The notes: generated by a model not told the origin, from the sequence alone. A stretch of DNA of 64,000 nt from Laguncularia racemosa (GCA_037954665.1 JBBMOL010000423.1:124001-188000), one strand, 5' to 3'; counted from the stretch's first letter, positions 48,000 to 60,969 are shown. A program made the numbers and translations.

Positions 48000-50900
48000 A
48001 AATCCAATAGATCTTTAACTAAAAGTGGATAAACATCATCAAGTTAACATCAGTCTTAACAAAAAATCAAAGATTAACACGAATAAAACACAAAAGAGGA
48101 TGAGCATAGTATCTAATATGAATCAGATTAGGGAGATAATATAAAATTTTTAAATTAGACTCAACAATATTAAACAAAAGTATTAGTAGGGTGCATTTTT
48201 ATTTTGGGTCCAAGACAATTATGTTTTGTAGAAGAGTTAGCTATAGGATACATTCAAAACAAAAAAGAAGGTAAGGGTCTTACCTTCTTCAAATGGAAGA
48301 GAGGCATTGCTAAAAGGAGAGCAAGCTTGGAAAAGTGAAAATTTTGAACTTAAGAGGTGCATGAAATCGCTCTCCTTAAAGAATTCTACACCTTTTCACA
48401 AAAAAAGTCTGCTATGATTATTAAAGCATAGGTCCACGATTTTAGGGTTTTGGTATTTCTTTGAATTTGGACAATCAAAGAGAGAGAAGTATTGCAGAAA
48501 ATTTATTATGATAATCTATGCATTAACTAACTCATAGTCTTAAACAAATTCTAAGCAACTCAATAGTCCGTGTCGTTTCCTAGTGACATAACCTTTAGAT
48601 TCAATCCTCAAAAGTGGTTTCTAAGCATTAGATTAACTAAGAATATATCATAGCCTCCAATATTAATAGTTTACATTTGTGTCAATTTGAATTGACAAAT
48701 TAATTTGAATAAAGGTAACGGTATCTAAGTAGATGCAAGGTTCTACAAAAATACTTTATTTAGATCTCATATTTTTCATCTAAATGAAATATCTTCAATT
48801 GTTTCTTTTTTATCTCTTGAAAGAACTTTATTCAAATTTCATGTGGTGAGATTTAAATGAAGTCCTCATTGATAGGGCATGAGAAAGGATTTTGATCATT
48901 TGTAGGGCATGAAAAACAGCACTATACTTTAGTTGGACATCATCACGAATATTTGAATGTAGTGTTTATTTGCACTTTCAACTCCACATTTCGTACGAAT
49001 CTCACAATTGAGATTTGAACAATCTTTTATCAAATTGATCATTTAGCTCAATGTTTGACCTTAGTATCACTCTTGACCAACAACTTAATTCCTGATACTT
49101 CTTAAAATTCATTATACCAATTATTCAAATAGTATAAACACATAATGGTAATCTACACAATATTTCTCCACTACACTGCTAATTATGTCAACCATCTATA
49201 TTGAAGTGTGAAAACGTATGAAGAAATGTATCATTAATTTTAAACCACTTCTTAGCATAAATTTCCTAAAGTTGTAAGAGAGTGTTAAGTGGCAAAATGG
49301 TTGAAATACACACCTCATGTCACAACTGGAAAAATCAAATATGTTGTCACTATCTAAAACCAAGTGGATTTTACTAATACCACATATTACAACCTTATAC
49401 TCATCCAGACTTCATGGGTACTTGCAAGAAAACATCTATGAAAAGCTTTTATCTTAACATAGTTTTTTAAAGAAATTTAAGTTTATGCTTGAAATACATA
49501 TGTATTTAACTATTATGATTATGAGTTATTAGAAAATAATCATAAGTCAAATTTAAGTTTATATTATATGCTAGATTTGTAAATAAAATTAGTCATCATG
49601 ACACTTTTGAAATCCTTTAATTGCATAAATATCTACTTCATCAACATACTGTATATTACTGATGCATGTGATTAATAAAAGAACTTAGTACTTGTGATAT
49701 GATATAACCATGGCTGTTAAACTCACAATTCTACTTAGAATTGAAAGATATTTAATCAGTAGAATCGTATAAAACCGTATAAAATTCATGGAATAAAAAC
49801 TTAGTGGAATTATACATCTAAGCTCATAATTTTATCAAAATATATATCTAAGCATGCATTCATTTTGATTATGAAAAACCTTATAAAATTATAAACTCAT
49901 GGAATTGTATAGTTAACTTGAAATTTTGACAATTATGGATATACAAGTGAAACATGTAAATGTTCTTATATTGTAAATTATAATTTAATTCAGAAGTTGA
50001 ATCAAACTAAATCAAAGTTGTATGGTTTCAAAAGTTCCTTAATCAAACTGCATGGTTGGGTTGAAAATGATAAAGTATTGAACCATATTTTATAGTTTTG
50101 ATTGGTTTTGAGGGAAAACTAAACCAAATTGATCTGCATTTGTCCCTACTAAGTGGTGGCTAGTATCTCTCCAGCCTCGAGATAATTAACTATGGGTGGG
50201 ATAGCCTCATCTTAACTAGCTCTTAAATGTTTATACTTTTAATTTTCTTTGTTTTCCCTATATATTTATGATGGGCAATAAGTTTAATTGAGTTTCCAAC
50301 TCATGAATTGTAGTAAGTGATTCATTTATTATCTTTAACATGAATACCCTATTCTTAGAAATTAAACCACTCTAGCCTTATTGTTCACCCTAGAGGTATA
50401 ATTAATATTTTGGTTTTATTCAAATATAATTTCTTACATTGTTTTATGTTAACTAAATAATGGAATTGATATATAATAATGATTACATTTGTATTCAATT
50501 CCCATTGAATTGCAATTCAATTACCCTAAATATAACTCTTTATGTATTTCAATTTGTAAAATATTCTCATAGAAAAAAGGACTAAGTGAAAATTAGGTGA
50601 AAAGAAGAAGGAAACAAGGATTGCCAAATTTAAATTTTAAAGTGAATTTCTTTATGATTCATTTGGGGAATTCTACAATGTATTTAAAAACTATCAACAT
50701 GTTTTCATAAAGTTGTTAATAGACTATATTTTAATTATAATTTGAAAGATTTTATTGTAATCAAGGAGTAATAAAACGGTATCGTTACTCCTTGAGTGAG
50801 GGCACTATAAAATTGCCTTGATTCATTTAAATATAGAAGAAGGATTTCTTGAGAGCAAACTTGTAATATTAACAAAATTTTGCATTTTACCTTGATAATG

Positions 50901-51177
50901 GCTCCAAGTTCTTCTCTCTATCTCTATCAAAAATCACCTAAATTGGAAGTAGTACAATTAGAAATAAATATACTAAAGTCTTATATGTTTGTTGTAATGC
51001 ATAATTAAATCCCTTATATTTTTAGTGGGTTAAATAAATAATCTATATTTATGTTAAAGTTTAATTAAGTCCTATATATTTAAAGTGAATCATTCAAGTT
51101 TTCTACGGTTGTATTTTTCCATGAACTAGGTCACAATCCATTAGTATCTCCTATAAGGACTTACTTTGTATAATAAC

Positions 51178-51181
<4 letters not shown>
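48000..51181. other. intergenic, AT-rich, no gene recognised
   Basis: Contains the second copy of the dispersed repeat at 48102-48175, and near 50980-51120 a half-MITE-like sequence (TTAAATCCCTTATATTTTTA, then AATTAAGTCCTATATATTTA). No coding signature. Confidence 0.5.

Positions 51182-51209
<28 letters not shown>
51182..51209. repeat. (TA)n microsatellite
   Basis: About 14 uninterrupted TA units. Confidence 0.95.
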
Positions 51210-51214
<5 letters not shown>

Positions 51215-51283
51215 GCCTCACTAGAATCATAAATGACTTAATAATATTTTTATATAAATGTAGAAGTTTTAGTTATATTTTAA

Positions 51284-51486
51284 ATCAAGCATGATAGACT
51301 TTGAGTGTACCTATCCTATTAGAATTATAAGTCCAAGGGTAAATTCTCCTCTCAACTTCCCTTTCCCTTCACTTTCTGTAAATGCCGAGAAGAAGAAGTA
51401 TCAAGCATGATAGACTTTAAGCATACTTATCCTATTAGAATTATGAGTCCAAGGACAAAATCTTCTTCTCACTTCCCTTTCCCTTC
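51284..51486. repeat. tandem duplication, period 116 bp
   Basis: Unit 1 (51284-51371) and unit 2 (51400-51486) both begin ATCAAGCATGATAGACTTT, contain CCTATTAGAATTA and GAGTCCAAGG/AAGTCCAAGG, and end CTTCCCTTTCCCTTC. A spacer of about 28 bp follows unit 1. Identity is roughly 85-90% by eye. Confidence 0.88.
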
Positions 51487-52184
51487 CAAAATCAATACTC
51501 TTATTTAATCAAAACCAAACGATGCCTTATACAATTAGATGGGACAAGAGTAGATCATACATCAAGTCACCATGGACGTGGTGTAAGAAAACAACATCTA
51601 TTTATATATTTCACTTTGTCAAAAATATGAAATTATTGCCGAACCCTCTACGTCAACCAATCCAATTATACGTTTTTCCTACCAACTCTATATCATAATT
51701 TTTCTTTTTTAAAATAAAAGCAAACATTTGACACGTGAATAATAAGCTCGCCAAATCCCTCTAGATCCAATTTTTAGTCCATACTACTTTTTGTGGGGGC
51801 AATATCGGTGTTCATGTTTACAATAAAATTTCCAAAAAGAAGAAGAAGAAGCCTATTATACAGCCGTGACCAACAAAAGGTTTCTATGGCACGTACTTTA
51901 GAGCTATCAAAAACAGCAGTATTTTTCAGTGTCTGAGTTAGTCTACATTCAATGGTCGTAAAACGAACACGACAAAAGACCAAAAGCGTCGTGTCGAAAC
52001 GTATTAAGTTTTTTTTTTTTTTTTTTCCAAATCCAATTTTACACGGAAAGGGTATTTTTTATACCTACTCCATTTCCAACCATAACTTGTACCGGCCATG
52101 CTCTCCCATTCCTTGAATTTATCCCGCATTTTCCAAATATTTATCAACTCCAATTGCAATAACATTCAACATTAAATATTTCAA

Positions 52185-52405
52185 TTTTATTGATTTATAT
52201 AATTAATTATTTAAAGTTTAAATATGTCAATTTGATATGTATATGATTTTTTTATTTTTATTTTGTAATTATTTACGTAAACAATCAACGACTCAGATAA
52301 AGTGTAGTTTAGGTACTATAAATAATTTAAATTTTTTTAAAAATAGTAAATTAATATTATTAAAATTCAGATATTTAATTATAAAAATAACTAAAACTAA
52401 GTATC
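52185..52405. repeat. possible AT-rich MITE
   Basis: ATATAATTAATTATTTAAAGT on the left is a degenerate inverted copy of AGATATTTAATTATAAAAA on the right. Such AT-rich matches can occur by chance, and no target duplication is seen. A CT microsatellite follows at 52764-52783. Confidence 0.3.
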
Positions 52406-53036
52406 AAATGTGACATGTATTTTAAATTTCATTCATAATATCTCTAGCCAAATGCAGCAAACCCCTTCCATTCCTCCACATCTTTTTTCTTTTTTACCCC
52501 AAGTTAACATAATTAAGTCTGTTAATAAATATTAATAGGCATCAATTTAAAAGCCTTAAAAAGATTATTTTTCAAATATTAATTGCACACTTCATAAAAA
52601 ACAAGTACGTGAGAAAGTGAAAATTTTTCTTCTTATTACTCAGCACATTAGCGCACCCATTAACAATTTCCTAATTATCTATACATAAAGTTTAGGAAAT
52701 TCCACACAAAGCAAAATTAATATACTTGGTCCTAGTAAGCGAAAGCCAACCGCCAATGAAACAATCTCTCTCTCTCTCTCTCTTTTTCTCTTTTATTATT
52801 ATTTTTTTTAATTTATCAAAATTTTGCGTGCGTACAGGTTGGATAACAATATTAAGAGTCAGATTAGATTGTTTTCTTCTTTTACTTTCTATTTGTTTAT
52901 TGCAACCTAATAATTATCGTAAATTTGACTTAGTATGTTGTTGTGGCTAATTGAAGGTGGTCTTTGAATACTATCTTATTTTATCGACATTTTGTATAAT
53001 TGGAAATGACATATAGCAATATATATATAATTTTGA

Positions 53037-53405
53037 TGGCATGTTTGATTAGTAGAATAAAATAAAGTAGGGATTTACAATTTATAGGAATATAGAATAG
53101 TGAAGTAAAGTAGAGTACTTTGTTTGATTGAACTTAAAATAAAATTAATAATAAATTAGAAATATAATAAAAATTATCAATATATCCTTGCACTAATCCA
53201 AGATTAAAATATTAGATTGTTAAGATATAGTCTTTTATATAGAGTATGTAATCATATAAAAAAATCAAGAAATACCTACTCCTTAGACTTATAATGAAAT
53301 TATAATTTTTTATTTAATAACAATAAGAATTTCATAGGGTAGTTATTATCCAATCAAAGTAATAACTTTGCAATTAAGGAATAGTTATTTTATTTCACCA
53401 GTGAA
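53037..53405. repeat. possible MITE, related to 12986-13085
   Basis: Starts GGCATGTTTGATTAGTAGAA and ends AGTTATTTTATTTCACCAG, weakly inverted copies of each other (AGAATAAAATAA against GAAATAAAATAA). The left words resemble TTTGATTAGATGGAATGAAA at 12986. No target duplication found. Confidence 0.4.
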
Positions 53406-55406
53406 GTTAATCATATGTGCTTTATAGTAATTATAGATAATTTATGATATTTTGTTAGCTTAATTGGCCTAACCCCATTTATTATGAAGATATTTTAGCC
53501 CTCTACATATTCTTATGACGATTAAAGATGTATATTGTAATAATTGTAGAAACTTAGGCTAAATCATAAGAATATGGTAACATTATTTAGAGAAAGTATA
53601 ATTGGAATCATTTAGTTCTTGCAATTAGTGGTTATTTTGATAATTGAAGGATTGATAAGAGTTAAAGAAAGGACTGTGAGGTTAGAAATTCGACCTAAGA
53701 TATCCCGAGTCAAGGCTTTAATAAAAGAAGTTAACGAAGTGGGAATAAGGGTAAACATGTCCAACCACAATGAGAAATAGATAACCACATATCAAATTCA
53801 ACTGACTAGATTGGTGATTTTGTTGATTGAATTGCATAGCTAGCAAAACAAATAACCATATTTAGTACTTGGTTGACTACTTTGTGTCATCTAAGCATTA
53901 TTTGGTCAACTTAATTTTGCTTGTGAACTAGGTGTTCCTCATGTTTTAAGAATCAAATACATAAAGTAAAGTGGCTACTCAATTAAGTGCAGAATCACAA
54001 CATGGGGTAAACAGGACAATAATGTAGCTAGCTACTTTTTTATAAGTTGAGCCTTCTAGAGAGAAGTTATATGAAACACTACTATAGACATTATTGTATG
54101 CTGGTTAACTAATGACTAATATGAGTGGTGAATCTTGTCTAAGACAAAATGACTCTTTGATGTTAGAGATTAGAGGATCCATTATGACTAGTTGACTACT
54201 ATGGCTACACCAAATGGTATGGGAGTGCAAATGATGAAAAGTGCAACCTATGGCTTTGAGTTATAGTAGACTATAGCTTAGAGTTATGAGAATTTTGCAT
54301 TTCTAGCTAACTGATATTTTGATACTTATTTGGCGAATATTATCTTTAGGATTTCCCTTTGATTTTATCAATGTTATGAATTTTGAGTTTCAACTATTGA
54401 TGGGTATTTCGAGAGTTTAGAAAATGAAATTATTTATTATATTATTTATTGTAGATTATAATGACAGGTCTTTAAGTCATGCATATCCTTACTAAATATA
54501 GCAATATGTGGTGGAGTTGTTGCATTTCAACAGTCTCAAAGCGTAATGGCTTTAGGTAGTATTAGAGCTTAGGTTTATAATATTTTAAGAACATAGAAAA
54601 TTAATCTTTAGGATAGTGAGATGAAGAATGTGATAGTATTGGCTTAGGTCTTTGTCATTATTTTGTTCTATGGAACTTGAATTACATATTCATATTTATG
54701 TGTAGAATATTAAGAATGCAAGTATATGTAATAGATGTATTGAATTACATGTACTATTTATGTTGTGGAGAAATAGGTGGATTACTTTTATTGAATTTGG
54801 TCAACAAAAATGCTTATTTCACCTTGTTTTCCCCTTTTTATTTCACATGCATTAAAAAAAAATTGTTAAAAGAGTGTATAAATGTTAATAACCTTGCTAT
54901 TGATGAGGATAAACACCTAAAAACTCATCAACCACAATAAGAGTCAAGAAAGTTCTATAATAGTTAAGATTAAATGGTTTCCTAATTTGGTCTAGACTTT
55001 AGTAGGCCTAATTTAGGGACAGTTGCAATAGATGCCTCACAATTTCTAGGTTATGCAAGAGAACATCACATTGGTGCAACAAAATGGCCATAATTGGAAG
55101 GCTTAGCTTAATGAAGGAGATTAGTCTAATGCTTTGCTTAGACTAATAGGATTTGCTTATCAAGTGTAGCCATTAGAGTTGCAACGTTAGAGCCATTAAA
55201 GGTTGGGGAGTGAATTAGGGAGATGGAGAAGGCATTTGCAACATATGATGTGCTTGGAGACAAGAATTTGCTTATATAATATTGATGGTAAGCGTTGTTG
55301 CTCTAACTTGTTGAAAGTAGTATGGAGGTTGATAGTTCAGTAAGTAATTTGAGAGGTTTTCAAGTATACTTCCTTTAGAAAGTATTTTCTAAATTGCCTA
55401 TGCCAA
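53406..55406. other. intergenic, AT-rich, no gene recognised
   Basis: Long stretch without a coding signature. The 87-codon frame at 54677-54940 shows no motif. Confidence 0.5.
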
Positions 55407-55415
55407 AAAAATGTT

Positions 55416-55771
55416 GGGGAAAATGTAAAAAATACTCTTAAACTTTGACTTAAATGCGAATACACCTCCTAAACTTTCAAATATTAGAATCACCCCCTTA
55501 ACTTTAATAAATTGGCAAATAACCTCCCAAAATTGTAAATAACCTCCCTAAACTTTGACTTTCGTGTGGAATATCCCTTTGAACTTATTAAAATGTGCTC
55601 TAACACCCCTAAACTTTTATCTTAGTGTGTTTTTTTTTTAAACTAAAAAAGTAAGTGCCCTTTATGTTGCCAAGTTATTAAAGTTTACAGGAGTGATTTA
55701 CAACATTTGAAAGTGTATGGAGTAAATTCACACCTAGGTCAAAATTTAGGAGGATTATTTGCAATTTCCCT
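55416..55771. mobile_element. foldback MITE, 356 bp, 9 bp target duplication (Mutator-like size)
   Basis: Left arm (GGGGAAAATGTAAAAAATAC, TCTTAAACTTTGAC, AAACTTTCAAATATTAGAAT, AACTTTAATAAATTGGCAA) is an inverted copy of the right arm over about 105 bp (for example TTGCCAAGTTATTAAAGTTT and GTCAAAATTTAGGAGGATTA). Flanks are AAAAATGTT (55407-55415) and AAAAATATT (55772-55780), 8 of 9 matching. A 9 bp duplication fits Mutator-type transposases. No coding capacity; movement would need a transposase from elsewhere. Confidence 0.85.
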
Positions 55772-55780
55772 AAAAATATT

Positions 55781-58700
55781 AGTAGATTTATTAAATCTAA
55801 AATAAAGGAGTTTATTAGTATAGTATGAACTAGTTTGTTAAGTTTACTATGAAAATTGATAGCAAACTTATATGTTTAGTAACTCAAGTAAAAAGTGGAA
55901 ATAGGTAAAAAAAAAAAAAATTGGAAACATTTTCATTTTAAAGTCTACATCTTTTCTCTCCAAAGTTAGAGAGAAATGGATAGCAATAAGATGTAATTAT
56001 AAAATCATCCTCTATAGCAATCTTTGCAAAATAACAATAAAAGTAATTTTGTTCAATACTAACTTCATTTTCTTTCTTTCTTTCTTTCTTTCTTTTTCTT
56101 TTTTATGTATGTTACTAAAGACAAAATAAAGATTATACTTCATTCCATGTCTATTCTTTTCTTTTCTTTTTACTCGTTTTTCTTTTATCAAAAATTGCTA
56201 AATGCTGTGGAAATCGAGACAAGAAGAGAGAAAGAGTAATGTCATTCAAGAGCCAACATGAAATCTAGCCTATACATTAGCTATTGTGTTAGCATGGTTG
56301 AACCTTGGATTGAATTTATTTTATAATGGAAAATTGTATGAAGTAGATTCGTTTTAGATATATATTGAAAAATTTAATGAAACCTATACAAATCACCATA
56401 GGCAATTCAGAATTTTGTAAAAATACAAGAACATCATATAGAAAGAAAAATGATAAAGAATTAGAACCACTTTGGTCATGTGTCTATGTGTACAATCAAA
56501 ACTAGAGGAAAGTAGAAAGAGGAGCACCTAGTTTAGTGATTTTATTATAGAAACATATAAATCAAGTGCTCAAATGGATTAGATACCCAAACAACTTACT
56601 GAAAAAGAAAAGAAGATGATAATGACATTTAAGTTAGACATGAGAAACTTAAAAAGAATTAAAAAACACACAATACATGGACTTCACAACAAAAGTACAT
56701 CTAAGGTGTAAATTCACAATAGCAACAGATCCACATGCCCAGCTTAGTTCCGCCATCAAATCAAACTCTAAGCCCAAATTTTGCTCACATAACCTGGATT
56801 CCATTCTCTCTCTCTCTCTTTTTGTTTAATTTATGCTTTTCACATTTCACTGATCATATGTTGCCAAGTCATCACTGGAGTTGTAAAGATCATGTATCAA
56901 GCTTACACGTGAAAGAGGATGTCATCGTTGTCCATTCGCGTGATACAGACTCATATGGACTAGAAAAAATTATATTAATAAGGCTAATAAAAAAGTTTAA
57001 TGGTGTTCCGTGGATTTATTATTAATAGGTTTTATAAAAAAAGAAGGTTTTATATCATTTTATATATTTGCTTTTTTATAAAACATGTAAATAATTTTAA
57101 AAAAGTATGATAAATTTTTATTTTTTATTCTGAATATATACTTTTAAAAACACCATTAATGAGGTCCAAAATAAATGTACTTATTAAGATCATTGCAACT
57201 TATTAGTATAAATATTAATTTTAGATTAGATGATTTAAGTTTAATTTTTTTAATTGCAATTATTAAATATAAAAAAACTTTTCATTAAAATAAAATACGA
57301 GAAAGTAGAAGAGGGAGAGATGGTGTTAAGTAATGAGGCCACCTGTCATCCTAATCTCTTCCCACGGGAAGAAAACAGTTCCACAGCCCAAAGCCGACTT
57401 CTTGTCTTGATTGGACCACTGGTGATTAATATACAGACCCCAGATATGTCGCTATTCTCTTATGATTTTTTTTTTTTTTTAGGGGGGGCATGTAAGTCGA
57501 AGCATGTCCTAATTCCATATATAAAACGGCAACTAATGTCCCCAGCAACATTCATAAATGTTGATCCAATCCTTAGTTTTCTAAAATTTATGGTTTACTT
57601 ATGACACTTCGCTTGTTAAAACAGATTCAACCATTACGAATTGATAAGACAGTATGTTCACAGCGTTGTGTCGTGGTCGAAGGCATCAAAGTCTGGTGAT
57701 GATAACTACGAAATGGTATAATTGTTAGGTAGTAGGGGAAGGGTTAAATTACAGTATTTACATCATTTAAAAAAAATGTTAGCATATAGATTTTTTTTAA
57801 TATATATAGTACAAGACAATTCTTTGTAATAGTATTAATTTTCATTATTTTTTAAAATAAACTTTATCCATTTAATTAGTTCCGATCGATGAAATATTAA
57901 TTAAATTAACAAAAAACCTTAAAATCACATAATGAATTGACTTAAAACAATTGTTATAAGACAATGTATTTGAAAAGAAATTTCCTAATATCAATATTTC
58001 TTAAAGGATATAAGTAAAATATTTTATAAATTCATATCATAAGAAGTTTAAAAGAAAGAAGTAACAAAAGTAAAACAAGATATCATGAAGGCATCAAATC
58101 TATCTAGCTGCATACGATTCGATTTAGATTTAAATTTCACATGTCAAGGAAATCTACTCACATACATAGATCTAAAACTTACTATAAAACTCTCACTATA
58201 GGAATCTAAAGGCATAGGATTTAGCTAACCTTAGGGTAAGCCCTAAAACATTTAATATAAGTTACAGCTACAATAAGGATATTAAGCCAATAAAATAAAA
58301 AGACCCATAGAGGAAATTACAAAATATTTTACAACATTGAAATAAATACAAAATAAAAGCTATGATAAATGAAAAATCTATTAAAAGACAAGTTTTATCG
58401 ATCGAACTATTGAATTGGCTTTTATGATAAGAAAATTTGATGAATCACACTTTGCGTTAGACAATTGTTCTTAACCATACACCTCAAAATCTTCTCTTTT
58501 TTCATTTAGATTTTCACATTAAAGCCACAAAGAATCTTTAGGTTATACTCAATAGACATGGTAGACTAAAACACTCAACGATTTAATACATCAATGTCTC
58601 GGCTAATTATTCGAATATGCTATCAACTCAAGTGTGTGAAAGAGAAATAGGAACCAACCACCTTTTGGTTACGTTCATAATTGGTCATGAAGGTGATTTG

Positions 58701-59293
58701 ACTTTTAATTTTTATGGTTGTAATAGTTAGGATGATGAAAATTTGCATACCTTTTGAACAAATAAAAAGTTTTGTGCTAGTGATTTTTGAAACAGCCTTG
58801 CGACACTATAATTTATTTATTTACCCATCACAATACTATTGTTTGTTTGAAAGTACCATTGAGGATGTGCTTATTATTAGGTTAATGAGAGAACTCGTTT
58901 TATTTCAACTACTATTTTTTTCTGGAATTGAACAGTATACATATTCACCGACAAAACTATATCCTATTCTCATCAACTGAATTTCAAAAAAAAAGGAAAG
59001 TACTAATTTAAATCAAAAGGTCAAATCCTTGGTTCATGTTTAAAAAGGCAGACGGCTCAAACCGATAACTGTTTAGCCATGAATCACGTGGTACAATCTG
59101 CAGACATTAAAATTATAAAAGGCGAAGCACATTGAGCGATTGAGTACATAGCAATAAATGTACTGTCGGGTTCAGGTAAGAACGGAGACTTCCCCCTGGT
59201 GTACTTGGCATTTGACACTCCAAAAGGGTAAAAATCTCGCCCACTTTACCACACGATCGTACAAGACTTCCGAACCTAGGAGTTTTCAGTAAG
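55781..59293. other. intergenic, no gene recognised
   Basis: AT-rich, with a TTTC microsatellite at 56068-56096. A less AT-rich patch at 57310-57560 with a 116-codon frame (57254-57604) shows no recognisable motif. Another patch at 59040-59290 is also unidentified. Confidence 0.5.
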
Positions 59294-59646
59294 TTGTATT
59301 TTAATTTTATTAATTAATAGCGTCTATTAATCACAATATTAATAGTTTTAAAGTACGTTCGAATTGTTTGTATTAATAAGTTTTAAAGTTAGTTTGAATT
59401 ATTTATTTTTAATTTATATCTTATTCATATCTATTTAAAAATTAATGTTTAGATAAATTATTTTTTATTTTAAAATATGATTTAAACATTTAGTTTTTTT
59501 TTTAATTATATTTTTATTTTTTTTTTAATTTCAATCTCATCTAATTTTAAATAAATACTTATATTTAAATAAAAAAAATAAAACGAACTAAACAAACCAT
59601 TAATTAATATGTTACGTTTTTAATTTTATTAATTGGTAGCATCTAA
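59294..59646. repeat. pair of about 36 bp direct repeats around the MITE-like copy
   Basis: TTTTAATTTTATTAATTAAT followed by AGCGTCTATTAA (from about 59299) recurs as TTTTAATTTTATTAATTGGT followed by AGCATCTAAGAA (from about 59614). The pair encloses the element at 59388-59608. Confidence 0.65.
59388..59608 (+). repeat. AT-rich MITE-like element, copy 2 (pairs with 33880-34154)
   Basis: Begins GTTAGTTTGAATTATTTATT and ends AAAACGAACTAAACAAACC. Its left and right ends are imperfect inverted copies (AGTTTGAATTATTT against TTTGTTTAGTTCGTTTT). Ordered match to the reverse complement of 33880-34154 over most of its length. Confidence 0.65.
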
Positions 59647-60150
59647 GAATTTGTTGATTGAGCTGCGTATGATTTAATTGGATTGCTCCCTACAACCGAA
59701 AACAATTAAAAGAAAGTCTGGAGAACAGCTCTAATGAACTGGCCAACCCAACCTACTCTCACGCGGATGCCCATGTTCAACCCGTTCATTACGTGCTGAC
59801 TAGGTGGTCCATTACTCTGCCCTTTTTGGGGTTTAAATCACCAACACCACTTGAAAATATTGAATTTCTTTTTCTTTTTTTTTTTTGCCTAATACAAAGC
59901 AAAGTAATATTCATCTGAAATTGACATTAAATAACAAATAATTGATTAAAAATCTGTCATACAACTGAAAATAAGCAACAGTAAAAGACTGGTTCCAATT
60001 GTATGTACACCAATAAAATAATCAACCGCCAACCGCCAATTGACATTGACAAAACCAAAAAACCAGAAAAAAATTACTGTAATCCTATTATCTCCTACAA
60101 CTTCTGATTGAACTAACAAGTAATGATTCACTTCACTATAGCGAAGTCTC

Positions 60151-60969
60151 TTAAGCTAATTCAAACTTCAAAGGCATCCAAAAACGCGGTTTCTTCGATG
60201 GATGTGGGCTCTCCACCTCCTGATCGTCCCCCGAATACCCGAAGCTCGCCGCGAACTCCGGCAACGCTGGGAGATTCAAGTCAAAAACCCGTTGGCTTTG
60301 ACTAATCGTATTGGTTAGACTCGATCCCACACCTTCCGATGCGGTCACCGCCACCGTCACTCCGCTGTTGGCTCCGCCGCTCGCTGCAGCGCCGCCTTCG
60401 TAGTGGCACCGCTTGTGCCCTCCTAGAGCTTGTCCAGTAGAGAAACGCTTGTGGCAGATGGAGCACTCGTGAGTCTTGCCGGAGGAAGTGGTTGTGGTGG
60501 TGGATGTGGACTGCTCCTCGCCGCTGACGGTGGCGGCGTTCTTGCGGTGGCTGGCCTTGTGTCCTCCCAGTGCTTGGTAAGAAGGAAAGCCCTTGTTGCA
60601 GACGGTGCACTTGTAGCTCATGTTGGCGTCTGCTGAGGCGGTGATGGTTGCAGAAGGCTGTTGCGGTTTCAGTTGCGGCTGCTGTCCTGGTTCCGGTTGC
60701 GGCTGTTGAGGTGGCTCGGGAGTGGGCGAATTGCGGTCGAGGTTGTTGAAGTCGTCAGAGGCGGCTGTGGCTGTTGAGGGGGTCTTTCCGCGAGCGAGCA
60801 TGATGAGGCAGAGAGCGAGATACTCTTCCTCGGTAGGGGAGGGGTGGGGACGCTTGGAGCGTTTGCGCTTGGTCCAGGGCTCCATGAAGTGAGAATTACT
60901 AAGGGAGTCTTCCATGTATTGGAAGGATGGTGTTGAGGTTGTCGGGGAATTGAGTGCTTCTAAGGCCAT
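60151..60969 (-). CDS. C2H2 zinc-finger transcriptional repressor, ZAT10/AZF type
   Basis: Single exon, 272 aa, on the minus strand. I chose the ATG at 60969 (MALEALNSPT, the usual family start) rather than the in-frame ATG ten codons upstream. Order: basic KRKRSKRPH (35-43, nuclear signal or B-box), L-box EEEYLALCLIMLARG (47-61), Pro/Gln-rich linker (80-106), finger 1 C121/C124/H137/H141 and finger 2 C169/C172/H185/H189, both with the plant-specific QALGGH, EAR/DLN box FDLNLP (229-234), and the PRFWMPLKFELA ending. Family members (ZAT10/STZ, ZAT6, AZF) are nuclear repressors induced by drought, salt, cold or wounding; the EAR box recruits co-repressors. Intronless, as usual for this class. 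It is somewhat longer than ZAT10 (about 227 aa) because of the Pro/Gln and Ser/Thr-rich linkers. The exact orthologue is not settled. Confidence 0.96.
   Translation of the reverse strand: MALEALNSPTTSTPSFQYMEDSLSNSHFMEPWTKRKRSKRPHPSPTEEEYLALCLIMLARGKTPSTATAASDDFNNLDRNSPTPEPPQQPQPEPGQQPQLKPQQPSATITASADANMSYKCTVCNKGFPSYQALGGHKASHRKNAATVSGEEQSTSTTTTTSSGKTHECSICHKRFSTGQALGGHKRCHYEGGAAASGGANSGVTVAVTASEGVGSSLTNTISQSQRVFDLNLPALPEFAASFGYSGDDQEVESPHPSKKPRFWMPLKFELA

Noticed and set aside
60302..60636. Frames on both strands inside the zinc-finger gene
   Set aside because: Shadows in GC-rich coding sequence; the 60151-60969 frame has both complete fingers and the EAR box.
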